Shown piece by piece: positions 42,201-53,329 of a DNA stretch of 64,000 nt (positions are counted from its first letter, which is position 1; each line of letters opens with the position of its first letter). This DNA comes from Burkholderiaceae bacterium (lineage in GTDB: Bacteria; Pseudomonadota; Gammaproteobacteria; Burkholderiales; Burkholderiaceae_D), in the NCBI GenBank assembly GCA_004298905.1, contig SCTK01000014.1:156400-220399 (forward strand). Reading direction: 5' to 3'. The notes under the pieces were generated by a model. The model was not told where the DNA came from, searched no databases, and saw nothing but the letters and a program-made list of their open reading frames with translations. The translations under genes were made by a program, and so were the position numbers.

Positions 42201-43160
42201 TCAATGCCCTGCCAGAATACTCATCACCGCCATGCGCACCGCGATACCAAATGTGACTTGCGCGAGGATCACCGACTGCGGTCCGTCGGCGACCGCCGAA
42301 TCGATTTCGACGCCGCGATTCATCGGCCCGGGGTGCATGACGATGGCATCGGGTTTGGCCAGCGCCAGTTTTTCCGGCGTCAGACCGAAGGCATGAAAAT
42401 ACTCCTGCGCCGAAGGCAGCAGCGCACCTTGCATGCGTTCGTTCTGCAGGCGCAGCATGATGATCACGTCGACATCTTTCAGCCCCGCATTCATATCCGT
42501 GTACACCTGCACGCCCATTTGTTCGAGGCCGCCGGGCAACAGTGTTTGCGGTCCGATGGCGCGCACTTCGGGGACGCCCAGCGTGGTCAGCGCGTGAATG
42601 TCGGAACGCGCCACACGCGAGTGCAGCAGGTCCCCCACAATCGCCACGCGCAGTTGCGTGAAATCCTTTTTGTAATGGCGGATGGTGTACATGTCGAGCA
42701 GACCCTGCGTCGGGTGCGCATGCTGCCCGTCGCCGGCGTTGATGACACGCGCATCGCTGCCGATCTTGTTCAAGTGCTCGGCAATCTGATACGGCGCGCC
42801 GCTTTGCGCGTGACGCACCACGAACATGTCGGCTTGCATCGCAGCCAGGTTGTCGACCGTATCGAGCAGCGATTCACCCTTGCTGGTGCTAGACGCGCTG
42901 ATGTTCAGATTCACCACGTCGGCCGACAAGCGCTTGGCGGCAATTTCAAAAGTCGTGCGGGTGCGGGTGGAGTTTTCGAAAAACAGGTTGAACACGGATT
43001 TGCCACGCAGCAGCGGCACCTTCTTCACTTCGCGATCGGCCACCGAGGTGAAGCTGGCGGCGGTATCAAGAATGCGGGTGATCAGACTGGGAGATAGACC
43101 TTCAAGCGTAAGGAGGTGACGCAGGCTGCCGTCTTCATTCAATTGCGGGTGCCGACTCAT
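42201..43160 (-). CDS. pyrB: Aspartate carbamoyltransferase catalytic subunit
   Basis: Makes carbamoyl-aspartate in pyrimidine synthesis; 319 aa from the ATG at 43160, which overlaps the pyrR stop (ATGA). The carbamoyl-phosphate loop is [13 protein letters not shown] near 57. The 80s loop [12 protein letters not shown] lies near 82, [16 protein letters not shown] near 106, [15 protein letters not shown] near 135 and [10 protein letters not shown] near 235. There is no pyrI; together with pyrC' this points to the Pseudomonas-type ATCase assembly. A longer upstream frame lies inside pyrR and was rejected. Confidence 0.95.
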   Translation of the reverse strand: MSRHPQLNEDGSLRHLLTLEGLSPSLITRILDTAASFTSVADREVKKVPLLRGKSVFNLFFENSTRTRTTFEIAAKRLSADVVNLNISASSTSKGESLLDTVDNLAAMQADMFVVRHAQSGAPYQIAEHLNKIGSDARVINAGDGQHAHPTQGLLDMYTIRHYKKDFTQLRVAIVGDLLHSRVARSDIHALTTLGVPEVRAIGPQTLLPGGLEQMGVQVYTDMNAGLKDVDVIIMLRLQNERMQGALLPSAQEYFHAFGLTPEKLALAKPDAIVMHPGPMNRGVEIDSAVADGPQSVILAQVTFGIAVRMAVMSILAGH

Positions 43161-43693
43161 GCAGTCTCCAGCGCGAGGATGAAAGTATTGTCTTCGTTTT
43201 GTGTCAGCACCAGATTCTGACTGGGCCACAGCGCCAAGGTCTCGCCGGTGTATTGCGCAGCCACCGGCAATTCGCGTCCGCCGCGATCGACCAGCACCGC
43301 CAGCTCAACCCGCGCCGGACGGCCATAGTCGAACAGTTCATTCAGCGCGCCGCGCACCGTGCGCCCGGTGTACAACACATCGTCAACCAGAATGATGTGA
43401 CGGCCGGCGACTTCAAAGGAAATCTGTGCGGCTTGCACGTCGGCGCGGAAACCGCGTTCGGACAGATCGTCGCGGTACAGCGCGCTGTCCAGACTGCCCA
43501 AGGGCTGTTGTAATTTCAAGTCGGCATGCAGGCGGCGCGCAATCCAGGCGCCACCACTGTGTATCCCGACCATGGCGACTTCCTGCTGAAAATCCGGCGC
43601 GGATTCAAGCCGGGCGCGTAGCGCGTCCAGCAAGCGGCGGTAGAAAAGTTCGGCGTCGAGAAGCTTGCCGGAGTCAGGGTCGATGTCAGTCAT
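43157..43693 (-). CDS. pyrR: PyrR bifunctional pyrimidine regulator / uracil phosphoribosyltransferase
   Basis: PRT-fold protein of 178 aa with the PRPP loop [20 protein letters not shown] near 98. In Gram-positives PyrR binds pyr mRNA; in Gram-negatives its regulatory role is less clear and it may act mainly as a UPRTase. It lies directly upstream of pyrB in the same operon and overlaps yqgF by 8 bases at its 5' end. Confidence 0.93.
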   Translation of the reverse strand: MTDIDPDSGKLLDAELFYRRLLDALRARLESAPDFQQEVAMVGIHSGGAWIARRLHADLKLQQPLGSLDSALYRDDLSERGFRADVQAAQISFEVAGRHIILVDDVLYTGRTVRGALNELFDYGRPARVELAVLVDRGGRELPVAAQYTGETLALWPSQNLVLTQNEDNTFILALETA

Positions 43694-44093
43694 GCTGAGA
43701 ATTCATTTGATCAAGATACTGTTGCAGAATGATTTGCGCGGCCATTGCATCGACGGGTTCCGCGTTGCCCAATTCGGCCTCGGCCGCCACCGAACTGTAG
43801 CGCTCATCCACGCGCCACACCGGCAGCCCGAAGCGCCCGTGCAACTGATTGGCGAAGCGTTCGCAGCGGGCGGTCATTTCATGCGTCGTACCATCGGGGT
43901 GGCGCGGCACACCGACCACCAGCGCCTGCGGCCGCCATTCCTGCAGCAAACCGGCAACCCGCGCAAAGCGCGCCTCACGCTGCTCCAGCGCAATCACTTC
44001 CAGTGCACGTGCGCTGCGCGTGATTGTATTACCGATTGCGACACCGATGCGTTTTTCGCCCCAGTCGAATGCAAGCAACACCTGCTCAGGCAT
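43686..44093 (-). CDS. yqgF: YqgF/RuvX-family nuclease (pre-16S rRNA or Holliday junction)
   Basis: RNase H-like fold of 135 aa from the ATG at 44093: [17 protein letters not shown] at the start gives the first catalytic Asp, [16 protein letters not shown] near 73 and [15 protein letters not shown] near 103 the others. The start overlaps the yqgE 3' end by 8 bases; an 11-codon upstream extension was rejected. The order yqgE-yqgF-pyrR-pyrB is widely conserved in proteobacteria. Confidence 0.93.
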   Translation of the reverse strand: MPEQVLLAFDWGEKRIGVAIGNTITRSARALEVIALEQREARFARVAGLLQEWRPQALVVGVPRHPDGTTHEMTARCERFANQLHGRFGLPVWRVDERYSSVAAEAELGNAEPVDAMAAQIILQQYLDQMNSQHD

Positions 44094-44664
44094 GCCCTGC
44101 CTGAGTGGAGATTTGCAGCGGGTCAATGCCGAGCATCTGGTAGGCGGTCACAAAACGCAACTCCGGGGCCACTTCGAAAATCAGATCGTGGCTGACGGGC
44201 AGATTGAGCCAGGCATTCTGGGCGATTTCCTGTTCCAGCTGGCCCGCATCCCAGCCGGCATAACCAAGTGTGATCAGAATCTGTTCCGGCCCTTCGGCCT
44301 GCGCGGCCGCTTGCAGAATATCCTTGGAAGTGGTCATGCCCAACAGCGGACCAATTTGCAGGCTGGAGCTCCAGTGCCCCACCGGGCTGTGCAACACGAA
44401 GCCGCGCTCAACTTGCACCGGGCCGCCAAAGTAGAGCGGCAAGTCATGCAACTTGGGATTGTGCAGGGGAATTTCGATGCGCTCGAACAGGGTGTCGAGC
44501 GTCAGGTCGGTGGGCTTGTTGATGATCATGCCCAGCGCGCCGTTTTCACTGTGTTCGCACAACAGCACCACCGCGCCGGAGAAATTCGGATCCAGCATAT
44601 TGGGCATCGCCACCAGAAACTGGCTGGCCAAGCTGGGAAAGGAACGGGTGTCTGCTGCGGGCAT
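44086..44664 (-). CDS. yqgE: YqgE/AlgH family protein
   Basis: UPF0301/AlgH protein of 192 aa: [20 protein letters not shown] near 11 and [20 protein letters not shown] near 31 are the family's signature, then [16 protein letters not shown] near 80. Function is uncertain (first described as an alginate regulator). It is the first gene of the yqgE-yqgF-pyrRB string. Confidence 0.93.
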   Translation of the reverse strand: MPAADTRSFPSLASQFLVAMPNMLDPNFSGAVVLLCEHSENGALGMIINKPTDLTLDTLFERIEIPLHNPKLHDLPLYFGGPVQVERGFVLHSPVGHWSSSLQIGPLLGMTTSKDILQAAAQAEGPEQILITLGYAGWDAGQLEQEIAQNAWLNLPVSHDLIFEVAPELRFVTAYQMLGIDPLQISTQAGHA

Positions 44665-44742
44665 GGTGCTATTTTAATCCTCGCCCTGAATTAGTCCAAG
44701 CGCCAAATCAAATGGCCTGTTGGCGACCGTGGCCACATCAGG

Positions 44743-47700
44743 TCAAGCCGAAGCGCGAGCCTTGCCTTCGTTGAGGAAGCGCTTGATATACGCCAGCAAT
44801 TGCTCTTCCTGATACGGCTTGCCCAGATATTCGTTCACACCCAGACTCATGGCGTAGTTGCGATGTTTGTCAGCCGTGCGCGAGGTGATCATGATGATCG
44901 GAATGTTCTTGAAGCGATCGTCGCCGCGCACGTTGCGCGTCAGATCGAAGCCATCCATGCGCGGCATCTCGATATCGACCAGCATCACGTCTGGCGTGTA
45001 ATCCTGCATCTGCCGCAACGCATCCACACCGTCCTTGGCCAGCACCACTTGATAGCCTTCGCGCACCAGCAAGCGCTGCGTCACTTTGCGCACGGTGAGT
45101 GAATCGTCGACCACCATCACCGTCGGCGTTGTGCCCAGCCCGCTGACCGGCACCGTGGTTTCGGTGTCGGGGGCGAGAATCTCGGCCACCGCACCCATCA
45201 CCTCGGCATGGCCATCGGCTGGCAGCAGATGACTGCGCGCTTCCACGGCTTGCGACAGCGCCAGTTGCACCGGGTTAAGAATCATCACGATCTCGCCGGT
45301 ACCCAGCACGGTCGCGCCGGCAATCCCGGCAACATGGGCCAGTTGCGGACCGATGTTCTTGACCACCGCTTCGATGTTGCCAAGAATTTCATCGATATGC
45401 ACGGCCACGCGGTGCGTACCGGAACGCAGAATCATCACGGGCGAATAGCGCTGCGCCATCGGCGCATGCTCGGCCACGCCCAGCAAGGTCGCCAGGTAAT
45501 GCATTTCAATCCGGCTGTTCTGCCAGACGATGCCGCGCTCGTTGTAGGCGTTGGCGAGCGCTTGCGGCTTGAGCTGTTGCACCTGCTCGACCAACACCGC
45601 CGGCAGGCTGTATTTCTGTCCACCCACGCGCACCAGCACGACCTGGGTAATCGCCAGCGTCAGTGGCAAGTGAATGGTGAAACGGGATCCTGCGCCGGGC
45701 GTACTTTCCAGATCGACGCGACCACCAAGCGCAGCTGCCTCCGAACGCACGACATCCATGCCGACGCCGCGGCCGGCCAGTTCGGTCACTTCGGTCACGG
45801 TGGAAAATCCGGGCGTGAAAATCATTTCCGCCACTGCGCGTTCCGACACTTCGGTATCGCCGGTCAAGAGACCCATGGCCACGGCACGTTCGCGTATGCG
45901 CGGCAGGTTCAGGCCGCCGCCATCGTCCGAGAAGGTAATCACGACTTCGTTACCTTCCTGACGCACTTCGATCAGCAACTCACCCACTTCCGATTTGCCT
46001 GCGGCCACACGCGCGGCGCGCTGCTCCACACCATGCGCCACCGCATTGCGCAGCAAATGCTCGAAGGGGCCGACCATTTTTTCCAGCACGCCCCGATCCA
46101 TCTCGACTTGCAAACCGCGAATGTCGAGGTTGACGCGCTTGTCCATTTCCTTGGCGGCCAGCCGCACCACGCGGTACAGCCGTTCCGACACGTTGCCGAA
46201 CGGCACCATGCGGACGCGCATCAAATCCTGTTGCAATTCGCGCGTGATGCGCGATTGGCCGATCAAATCCTCCTCCGCGCCTTCCAACGAGCGCACCAGG
46301 TTTTGATGCACGGTGCCGACGTCACTGACCGACTCGGCCATCATGCGGGTGATTTCCTGGAAGCGCGTGAAGCGATCGAACTCGAGCGGATCGAATTCGC
46401 GCAGATGATCGCTATCCACGCGGGTGGACATCTGCGCTTCAGCCTGAATTTCGATTTCGCGCAACTGACTGCGCAAGCGCTGCATGTTTTCCGTCAGATC
46501 GGACAAGGCAGAGCGCATCGCCGTCACTTCGGTATCGACGCGCGAACGCGTGATCGACACTTCACCCGCCTGGTTAACCAGACGGTCGAGCACATCGGCA
46601 CGCACCCGCACCATGGCGGCCTGCGTCTGGGCCGCAGCTGCGCCAGCCGCGGCGGGCGCCGTCAGCCGCGTTGCGACCCGCCGGTCGGGCTGAAGCGCAA
46701 CCGATATGCCGTCCGGAATGTCTGCATCCGCTTCCGGCGCTACTGCCAATGCGTCTACCGACGCGTCGTCCGCTAGTTCGGCCTCCGCGCTCGCAACGGC
46801 TTCCGTTTGCGCTGCGACGAATGCGCCGGGGTTGACCAGCTCATCCAGCAGCAATTGCAGGCGATCCTGATCGGCCTGTAAATCTTCCATCAAACTCTGC
46901 GGCACGAAGGTGAGCGCCTGCGCCGATTCGACGCGCGCTTCCATTTCATGCACCACCTGCCCCATGCGCATCGCTCCCGCCATCCGCGCGCTGCCCTTGA
47001 CGGTATGCAAATCGCGCAACAACTGCTGCGGAAGGTCGCGATCGGAAGTGTCCTCGCGCCACTGCCGCAATAGGCCGGCGATCTGCGGCAGATAATCCTG
47101 CGCCTCTTCAATGAAGATCGGCAACAATTCCGCATCGATATCGTCACGCACTCCGCCTTGCACATGCAGGTGACGGATCTTCTGGCCGGGCTCGGCGGTG
47201 ATGATGGTCGCGGGCTCCGGTACGGGCGGCACTTCGATGTGGATTTCGTCTGCGTGACCGTCCTCGACAACGGCCTCGACGACGATCTCAGCAGCGCCCT
47301 GTTCGAGATCGTCGACCGGCGGCACCACTTCAATGACGTCTGCGTAGCGCTCTTTCAGCGTGTTCAGGGTTTCACACAAACCAGGCGCCGCATCGGGCAG
47401 CTGGCCGGCAGCGAATTTTTGCACCATGTCGCGCAAGACATTGGCCGTCAATTCAATCGCTTCGTATTCATGCGCCATCAGGGGCAACGGTCGCCGCGTC
47501 ATGCCGTTGAACAGACGCTCGAGCGCACCGGCCAGTTGATTGACCGGGCTCAGTCCGACAGTGGCCGACGAGCCCGCCAGCGAATGCGCGCAACGCGTGG
47601 CTTGCGCCGATACCGGACGCTCCATTTCATGTTGCCACTCGGAAATATCCAGCTGCAATGCGCGCAACAGATCGTCCGCTTCGGAGAGGAAAATATTGTA

Positions 47701-50469
47701 GAGCGGCGCGCTCAATGTCAGATCGCCGATACGCACCGTATCGTCGGCTGTCATGGCGGGCATTTCGGCCAGCACAGGCACTGCAGTCCTGAAACGTTCG
47801 CCCTCAATGGAAAAATCCGCGTGCAAAGCAGGCAGCTCTTCCATCTCGTGCGTCTCATCCGGTAGTGCGACGGCAACGATTTCTTCCGCGTCACCCATGT
47901 CGCTCATCTCACGCATGCCGTGAATAGACGGGCTGTCTTGAGAATGTGCGGCGAGTCCTTCGCGGACACCTCTGGCCAAGGCAATCATGGCATCGGGTGT
48001 GCGGCTGGAAGCGCCGTTGATACGAATTTCCGCCACCCAGGCATTCAATTCGGCCAGCCCGGAACGCACCATGTGCAGCAATTCCGGCGTGGCGGCGCGG
48101 CGCTCGGCCAGCCACAGATTGAGCGTCTGTTCCAGCGCCCACGACGCTTCGCCAAATTGCGCCAAGCCCACCATACGGCTGGAACCCTTGAGCGTATGGA
48201 AGCCGCGACGGATCGTCGTCAGCAGCTCCTGATTCTCAGGAAATTCTTCACATCCGCCAAGGGCGGCACTGATGGCCTGCACCACCTCATCGGCCTCACC
48301 CAGGAAAATTTCCAGCAACTCTGCATCGATCTGCGCCTCGGACATATGCAACAGCGAACCACCGCTGGCCGCTACAGCCGATCGCGCGGGGTCGAGGAGC
48401 GGCGCCGCTTCTGGCTTGGTGGACAGTGCGTGCAGATGGCTCAGGGAAAAATCGTCGTGGCCTGCATCCAGCGACGGGAATGGCACGCCGATCAAATCCT
48501 GCGTGGGCAGCAGCGTATCATCCATCGCGGCACTCGCCGCCACTTCGTCGAGCAATTCAAAAGCGGGCGAAGGTACTGCTTCATTTGATTCGGAAACCGC
48601 ACCAGCTTCGCGCACCCCGGCATCGAATTCCGAGGACTCAGGATGCGCCGGAAACTTTGGGAGGGCGGAGCCCCCTGCGCTGGCGCCCGTTTCATCGCGA
48701 TAAAACGCACTGTCGGTTTCTTCCCCGCCGTGCGGAGCTGTCTGACGCAGCTTCGGTTCAGTCAGACTGGCGCGGAATTCGCCGGTGGCCGGATCGAAAT
48801 GAAATTCATGGGTGGCGGCCCGCGCCGGATGCTGCAAGGCTTCAGCAAAAAATCCGAGGGCGCCGCAATTCTGCGCAATGAAATTGAAACGCTGGCGATC
48901 CGGCTGATAATCAGGCCGGACAAACTCTTCCACCGCCTGTTGCACGACGCGCACTGCGGCGACGGCATCCGTGTGCCCCAACAAACCCAAGGCGCCCGCC
49001 ACTTGATTGAGCACCGTCTGCGTGCCAGGCAAATCTTCTTTCTGCGTGGGATCGCGGAAGAAAGCATCCATGGCTTTTTCCACTTGCGACAGACTGTTCT
49101 GAATTTCCTGCACCAGCGACGCCATGAACAAGCGCTGCTGCGCCTGTTGCGCCATCTCTTGCAACCAGGGCACATGCTCTTCGAGGGCCTGTCCTTCGGC
49201 CGCAGCGCTCAAACGCCCCAGCATGACATCGACCCGTTCGCCGAAGCCTTCTTCGAGGTTGTGCAAATTATCCAGTGCCAGTTCGGCCATCAGCAACGCC
49301 GTGGCCATTTCCAGACCGAGCGATTCGGATGAGGATTGGCTCGATTTCTGCAGCGCAACCGCATGGTTGGCGATTCCTTGCGTCAGGCGCACCAGTTCCG
49401 GTTGATTGATGCCCTGTACCGTATCGCGCAGGCCGATGGCGTCCACCGCAAACGTTTTCAACTCATTGGCCGCGCCGCCGACCACGCGGGCCCAAGCGGC
49501 CTTGGCGCCTTCCAGCGCTTCGTGCAGACGCGCCGAAGTCTGGCTGTCAACGACGCCGTAACGCGCCTCCTCGAAATCCTTCGGCACGGCGTTTTCAAGT
49601 TGATAAAACTGCTTGACGTGCGCAATACGAGGACTGACGTCGCCCGAGCGCGCCACAAAAAAGAGTGTGTCCTTGAGCAAGCGATCCGCCACCGTGGCGG
49701 TGCCATCGAGAATGCGGCGCATTTGCAGGTTGATGCGCGCGCACAAACGCTTGACGTTCAGGTCGGTAGGCACCGCGTCATTTTGCAGCGCATCCAGAAA
49801 CGCCAGCGTGACCCACCAGAATGCCCGCTGCGGGCCGGCGCGCTGTGTCAACTCAATCGACTCGACTGCCTGGTGCAGGCTGTTGATCGCGGCATGATCC
49901 TGCGGATCACGCAGATAAGTCAGCAGGCCGCGCTCAAACTGTGCGCGCGCACGGCGCAATTGTTCCGGCGTCAAGGGCTGCGCCGGGGCTTCGCCCTTGG
50001 GCGGACGCGCACTCAAATCGGGGAAGAATAAATCGGCGGGGTGGATGCGGTCAGCGCTGCGCACCGCCAGCAAGGCACGGTAGTAGGGAAACAGGCGCAC
50101 CGGCTGGTGCGGATGCCCGCCCATCAAGTCCTGCAGGTATTCGACCACGGCACGGAAACCGCGCCGGATCGCATCGACGGCCGCATCGTCGCACAGCTGC
50201 GGCTCGCTTTCAAAGTGTTCGTAGAGATGCTCAACTTCTTCGGTGACCAGCGCCACGCCATCGAGATCGACCACCTGCAGCGCGCCATGCGCCTGATGCA
50301 AATGACTGCGCGCGTGTTTCAATTGCGTGCCATCCATACCGTCGGATTTGCTGAAGGCATCGATCGCTTGTTCAGAACGCGACAGCGCTTCGCGAATCTC
50401 GCCCAGCACCCAGGAGAGCGGGCCGGTATCGACGGCGGCCGGATTGTGTGATTGCATGCTATTGCTCAT
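44743..50469 (-). CDS. pilL: ChpA/PilL hybrid histidine kinase of the twitching-motility pathway
   Basis: Very large CheA-like kinase of 1908 aa. Visible phosphotransfer (Hpt) modules: a degenerate one near 50-90, then FHTLKGSSRMVG (about 756), CAHSLAGSSATVG (about 961) and LHTVKGSARMAG (about 1153). The kinase core follows with LLRNAVAHGVEQ (N-box, about 1475), DDGGGLN (G1, about 1518) and GRGVGMDVV (G2, about 1568), then a CheW-like domain (about 1600-1720). A C-terminal receiver domain (about 1780-1900) has VMVVDDSLTVRK, phospho-acceptor MLVDIEMPRMDG and GKPYQ. P. aeruginosa ChpA is longer and has more Hpt modules. It phosphorylates PilG and PilH. It is the last gene of pilGHIJL; a GAGGA site lies before the ATG. 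Confidence 0.93.
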   Translation of the reverse strand: MSNSMQSHNPAAVDTGPLSWVLGEIREALSRSEQAIDAFSKSDGMDGTQLKHARSHLHQAHGALQVVDLDGVALVTEEVEHLYEHFESEPQLCDDAAVDAIRRGFRAVVEYLQDLMGGHPHQPVRLFPYYRALLAVRSADRIHPADLFFPDLSARPPKGEAPAQPLTPEQLRRARAQFERGLLTYLRDPQDHAAINSLHQAVESIELTQRAGPQRAFWWVTLAFLDALQNDAVPTDLNVKRLCARINLQMRRILDGTATVADRLLKDTLFFVARSGDVSPRIAHVKQFYQLENAVPKDFEEARYGVVDSQTSARLHEALEGAKAAWARVVGGAANELKTFAVDAIGLRDTVQGINQPELVRLTQGIANHAVALQKSSQSSSESLGLEMATALLMAELALDNLHNLEEGFGERVDVMLGRLSAAAEGQALEEHVPWLQEMAQQAQQRLFMASLVQEIQNSLSQVEKAMDAFFRDPTQKEDLPGTQTVLNQVAGALGLLGHTDAVAAVRVVQQAVEEFVRPDYQPDRQRFNFIAQNCGALGFFAEALQHPARAATHEFHFDPATGEFRASLTEPKLRQTAPHGGEETDSAFYRDETGASAGGSALPKFPAHPESSEFDAGVREAGAVSESNEAVPSPAFELLDEVAASAAMDDTLLPTQDLIGVPFPSLDAGHDDFSLSHLHALSTKPEAAPLLDPARSAVAASGGSLLHMSEAQIDAELLEIFLGEADEVVQAISAALGGCEEFPENQELLTTIRRGFHTLKGSSRMVGLAQFGEASWALEQTLNLWLAERRAATPELLHMVRSGLAELNAWVAEIRINGASSRTPDAMIALARGVREGLAAHSQDSPSIHGMREMSDMGDAEEIVAVALPDETHEMEELPALHADFSIEGERFRTAVPVLAEMPAMTADDTVRIGDLTLSAPLYNIFLSEADDLLRALQLDISEWQHEMERPVSAQATRCAHSLAGSSATVGLSPVNQLAGALERLFNGMTRRPLPLMAHEYEAIELTANVLRDMVQKFAAGQLPDAAPGLCETLNTLKERYADVIEVVPPVDDLEQGAAEIVVEAVVEDGHADEIHIEVPPVPEPATIITAEPGQKIRHLHVQGGVRDDIDAELLPIFIEEAQDYLPQIAGLLRQWREDTSDRDLPQQLLRDLHTVKGSARMAGAMRMGQVVHEMEARVESAQALTFVPQSLMEDLQADQDRLQLLLDELVNPGAFVAAQTEAVASAEAELADDASVDALAVAPEADADIPDGISVALQPDRRVATRLTAPAAAGAAAAQTQAAMVRVRADVLDRLVNQAGEVSITRSRVDTEVTAMRSALSDLTENMQRLRSQLREIEIQAEAQMSTRVDSDHLREFDPLEFDRFTRFQEITRMMAESVSDVGTVHQNLVRSLEGAEEDLIGQSRITRELQQDLMRVRMVPFGNVSERLYRVVRLAAKEMDKRVNLDIRGLQVEMDRGVLEKMVGPFEHLLRNAVAHGVEQRAARVAAGKSEVGELLIEVRQEGNEVVITFSDDGGGLNLPRIRERAVAMGLLTGDTEVSERAVAEMIFTPGFSTVTEVTELAGRGVGMDVVRSEAAALGGRVDLESTPGAGSRFTIHLPLTLAITQVVLVRVGGQKYSLPAVLVEQVQQLKPQALANAYNERGIVWQNSRIEMHYLATLLGVAEHAPMAQRYSPVMILRSGTHRVAVHIDEILGNIEAVVKNIGPQLAHVAGIAGATVLGTGEIVMILNPVQLALSQAVEARSHLLPADGHAEVMGAVAEILAPDTETTVPVSGLGTTPTVMVVDDSLTVRKVTQRLLVREGYQVVLAKDGVDALRQMQDYTPDVMLVDIEMPRMDGFDLTRNVRGDDRFKNIPIIMITSRTADKHRNYAMSLGVNEYLGKPYQEEQLLAYIKRFLNEGKARASA

Positions 50470-50518
50470 ACGACGCAGTCCTCATTTCCCCCCAGCAACT
50501 GCACCGGGGGCGGGAACA

Positions 50519-52744
50519 TCACGACACGCGGAACCGTGCCACCGAGTTTTTCAATTCCAGCGCCAGCTCGGCCAGTTGGCGAATGGCGTTGGCCGTCAAT
50601 TGCGTGCCTTCGGTCGTTTGTTCGGTCACCATCAGAATCCGTTCGATGTTTTGTGCCACACCGCTGGCAGACACCGCCTGTTGCGACGTGGATTGCGAGA
50701 TGCCTTCAATCAACTCGGACAGCTGGCGCGACACGCGGCCGATATCGCCGAGCGACTGACCCGCCGCATCGGACAGTCTCGCTCCGTCCACCACACCCTG
50801 GGTGCTCTTTTCCATGGCGGACACCGCATCCTGCGTGTCGGTCTGAATCGTACGCACCAGCGCGGCGATCTGCTTGGTTGCCTCGCCGGAACGTTCGGCC
50901 AGCCGCTGCACCTCTTCGGCCACCACCGAGAAGCCCCGCCCGGCTTCACCAGCGGACGCCGCCTGAATAGCGGCGTTCAGCGCCAGCACGTTGGTCTGTT
51001 CGGTAATGTCGGAAATCAGTTCGATGATCTCGCCGATCTCCTGCGAAGATTCACCCAGCCGCTTGATCCGCTTGGAGGTTTCCTGAATCTGGTCGCGAAT
51101 CTCGTTCATACCGGCAATGGCGTTCTGCACAGCCTGCGCGCCTTGTTCGGCGGCTTGCAGCGATTGCCGCGCCACGTTGGCCGATTCGGCCGCGCTGTTG
51201 GACACTTCGTTGATCTGCTGCGCCATCTTCAGTACCGCCTGACCGGTCTCGCGAATCTCGCGCGATTGCGCATCGGTCGACTGCAGCAGACGGCTCGAGG
51301 TTTCCTGCGCCTGCGTCGTCGCGTTCGTCACCTCTTCGGCCGTCGAGTTAATCCGCGCCACCAGCCCGCGCAGTTCCTCCACCGTGTAGTTCACCGAGTC
51401 GGCAATCGCGCCGGTAATGTCTTCCGACACCGTCGCGTGAATCGTCAAGTCGCCGTCGGCCACTTCCTGCAATTCGTTCATCAAGCGCAAAATGGCGGCC
51501 TGGTTGGAATCGTTCTGGCGTTTGGCTTCGGCCTCCAGACGTTCGGCTTCGCGCCGTTGGCGATCCGATTCGTTACTACGCGCCTTCTGGTCAGCCAGAT
51601 ACACCATGGCCAGCATGATCAGGAAGGTCAGCGCAATAACCGCACTTACGGCCATGAAAATGGTGTAAAGCCCGAGACCGTTCTGTTCGGTGGTATAGGC
51701 CTCCTGCAAGTCGGACAGTTGCTGGCGCAAGGCTTCACTGTCGCGGAACACCACCTGCTGCGCCAGTTTCGCTTCGGCAAACTGCGACAGGTTACCCAGA
51801 ATCAAACGCACCGAACCCTGCATATTGCTGAATGCCTGCTCCAACGCACTGAGCCGCTCTTTCAGTTCAGGGTCGCGGGCGGGACGCAGGTTGAGCGTGT
51901 CGCTACCGTTGGTCAAACCGTTGATCAAGTCGTTGAAGGTACTGGCGTCCTTGCCCAGCAGGAAGGGGGTTTCCGGCCGCACGGTTTCACTGGCCAGCAG
52001 TTCGTTGGCGTTTTTCACCAGACGCTGCGTCAGCATCATCAATCGGCCCGAAGCGGAAATTTCTGCGGCGGATGCTCCGCCCTGCAATTTCAAGGCGGTA
52101 ATCTGATCGGTCAATTCCAGCAGCAGCGGGTTGGCATCGTTGAGCTGAGTCAGCGTGGTACCAAAACTGGTAAGGATTTTTTCCTGTTGCAGCACGACCT
52201 TGGCGCTTTCGTCGGTCACCTTCCACTGCTTTGCCAACTTGTCGAGGAAGGGCTGGATGGCTGCGCTGCTGGGCCGCACTGAGCGACCCTCGTAATCACC
52301 ACCGGCAGACAGCACTTTGACGTTGTCGTTGATGCGCTGCAAGCTGTCACGCAACTGCTTGAATGCCTCGACGTTGCCCTGCACGGCGGTCGGCACCGCT
52401 TTCGCCAAACGTTGCGAGTGCATCAGCGTGGCACCTGTAATCTCGGTCAGTTTGGAAAGGTTGGCGGATCGGTACACATACCAGCCCGCGGATAAAAGGA
52501 AGATCACGATCGCGCCGGAAAACACCGCCACCAGAAGGGTCAGCTGCTTTTGCAACGGCCAATCACCGATCAAGGGCAGGCGTACGCTAGCCGCCTTGTC
52601 CATCACGCGCATGATGGTCGTTTCGTCGGCCGCCATTTCGAGCGGTCGCCCGCGAAGCGCTACTCCCGCATCTTTTTTCGGGCCACCGAACATCCCGGTA
52701 AGCCAGGATGGCAGCATGCTTTTGGTCGGCAATTTCGATGCCAT
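50519..52744 (-). CDS. pilJ: Type IV pilus methyl-accepting chemoreceptor
   Basis: PilJ-type receptor of 741 aa, a membrane sensor feeding PilL through PilI. TM1 is near 72-95 ([20 protein letters not shown]) and TM2 near 362-385. The periplasmic part between them has the repeated PilJ sensor helices with [10 protein letters not shown] and [16 protein letters not shown]-like segment follows, then the signalling hairpin with tip [20 protein letters not shown] and [17 protein letters not shown]. An AGAGGAGA Shine-Dalgarno precedes the ATG. It lies between pilI and pilL. Confidence 0.94.
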   Translation of the reverse strand: MASKLPTKSMLPSWLTGMFGGPKKDAGVALRGRPLEMAADETTIMRVMDKAASVRLPLIGDWPLQKQLTLLVAVFSGAIVIFLLSAGWYVYRSANLSKLTEITGATLMHSQRLAKAVPTAVQGNVEAFKQLRDSLQRINDNVKVLSAGGDYEGRSVRPSSAAIQPFLDKLAKQWKVTDESAKVVLQQEKILTSFGTTLTQLNDANPLLLELTDQITALKLQGGASAAEISASGRLMMLTQRLVKNANELLASETVRPETPFLLGKDASTFNDLINGLTNGSDTLNLRPARDPELKERLSALEQAFSNMQGSVRLILGNLSQFAEAKLAQQVVFRDSEALRQQLSDLQEAYTTEQNGLGLYTIFMAVSAVIALTFLIMLAMVYLADQKARSNESDRQRREAERLEAEAKRQNDSNQAAILRLMNELQEVADGDLTIHATVSEDITGAIADSVNYTVEELRGLVARINSTAEEVTNATTQAQETSSRLLQSTDAQSREIRETGQAVLKMAQQINEVSNSAAESANVARQSLQAAEQGAQAVQNAIAGMNEIRDQIQETSKRIKRLGESSQEIGEIIELISDITEQTNVLALNAAIQAASAGEAGRGFSVVAEEVQRLAERSGEATKQIAALVRTIQTDTQDAVSAMEKSTQGVVDGARLSDAAGQSLGDIGRVSRQLSELIEGISQSTSQQAVSASGVAQNIERILMVTEQTTEGTQLTANAIRQLAELALELKNSVARFRVS

Positions 52745-52789
52745 GGTTGTTCTCCTCTTGTACGGACCGCGCTTTGGCGCCGCTACTTT

Positions 52790-53326
52790 TTATGCGGCCA
52801 AATGCCGCCCTACACGCAAAAATCCTTCATCAACAATCAACTGGCTCAATAGCAGCTCAGTCCAGACTGCACCTTCATTGTCCTGATAATCCTGGCCCAC
52901 CCAGGCCGGCCGCCCCTCGGCCACAGGCCGGCCTTCCATGCGCTGCAGGTTGCGCAAGCCCAGCATGCGAGTGATCAGAATCGCGCCATTGAATTGCAGG
53001 CGCGTATTGAACGCTAGCAGCCGCGAATCCTTTTCAAGCGGCGTGACCGGCCGGCCGGAAAACTGCTGCAAGTCGACGACGCTGATCAAATTACCGCGCA
53101 CATTGACCAGCCCGCGATACCAGTCCGCCGTCAACGGCACGGGCGCAATCGCCGGTACGGAAAGAATTTCACCGGCTTCGGCCAGATCCACCAGCCAGTT
53201 CCGTTCACCGATGCGCACACCCAGCTTGCTGTTGCCATCCTGCGGCGTGGCCGCATTGATGCGCAAGCGCTCCGCCAGATTCGCCTGAAATTCACGCAGC
53301 CGGGTTTGCTTGCTGGTGGTGGCCAT
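52790..53326 (-). CDS. pilI: CheW-like coupling protein
   Basis: CheW-domain protein of 178 aa linking PilJ to the PilL kinase. The domain starts KLGVRIGERNWLVDLAEAGE near 44, has WYRGLVNVRGNLISVVDLQQ near 80 and ends VWTELLLSQLIVDEGFL. It starts 3 bases after the pilH stop, so translation is probably coupled. Confidence 0.92.
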   Translation of the reverse strand: MATTSKQTRLREFQANLAERLRINAATPQDGNSKLGVRIGERNWLVDLAEAGEILSVPAIAPVPLTADWYRGLVNVRGNLISVVDLQQFSGRPVTPLEKDSRLLAFNTRLQFNGAILITRMLGLRNLQRMEGRPVAEGRPAWVGQDYQDNEGAVWTELLLSQLIVDEGFLRVGRHLAA

Positions 53327-53329
53327 TGC

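Noticed and set aside
45208..46776. 522-codon plus-strand frame over pilL
   Set aside because: Shadow of the PilL reading frame; composition is extremely His/Arg/Gln-rich and no domain is seen.
50327..52282. 651-codon plus-strand frame over pilJ
   Set aside because: Antisense to the well-supported PilJ; low-complexity composition and no motif.
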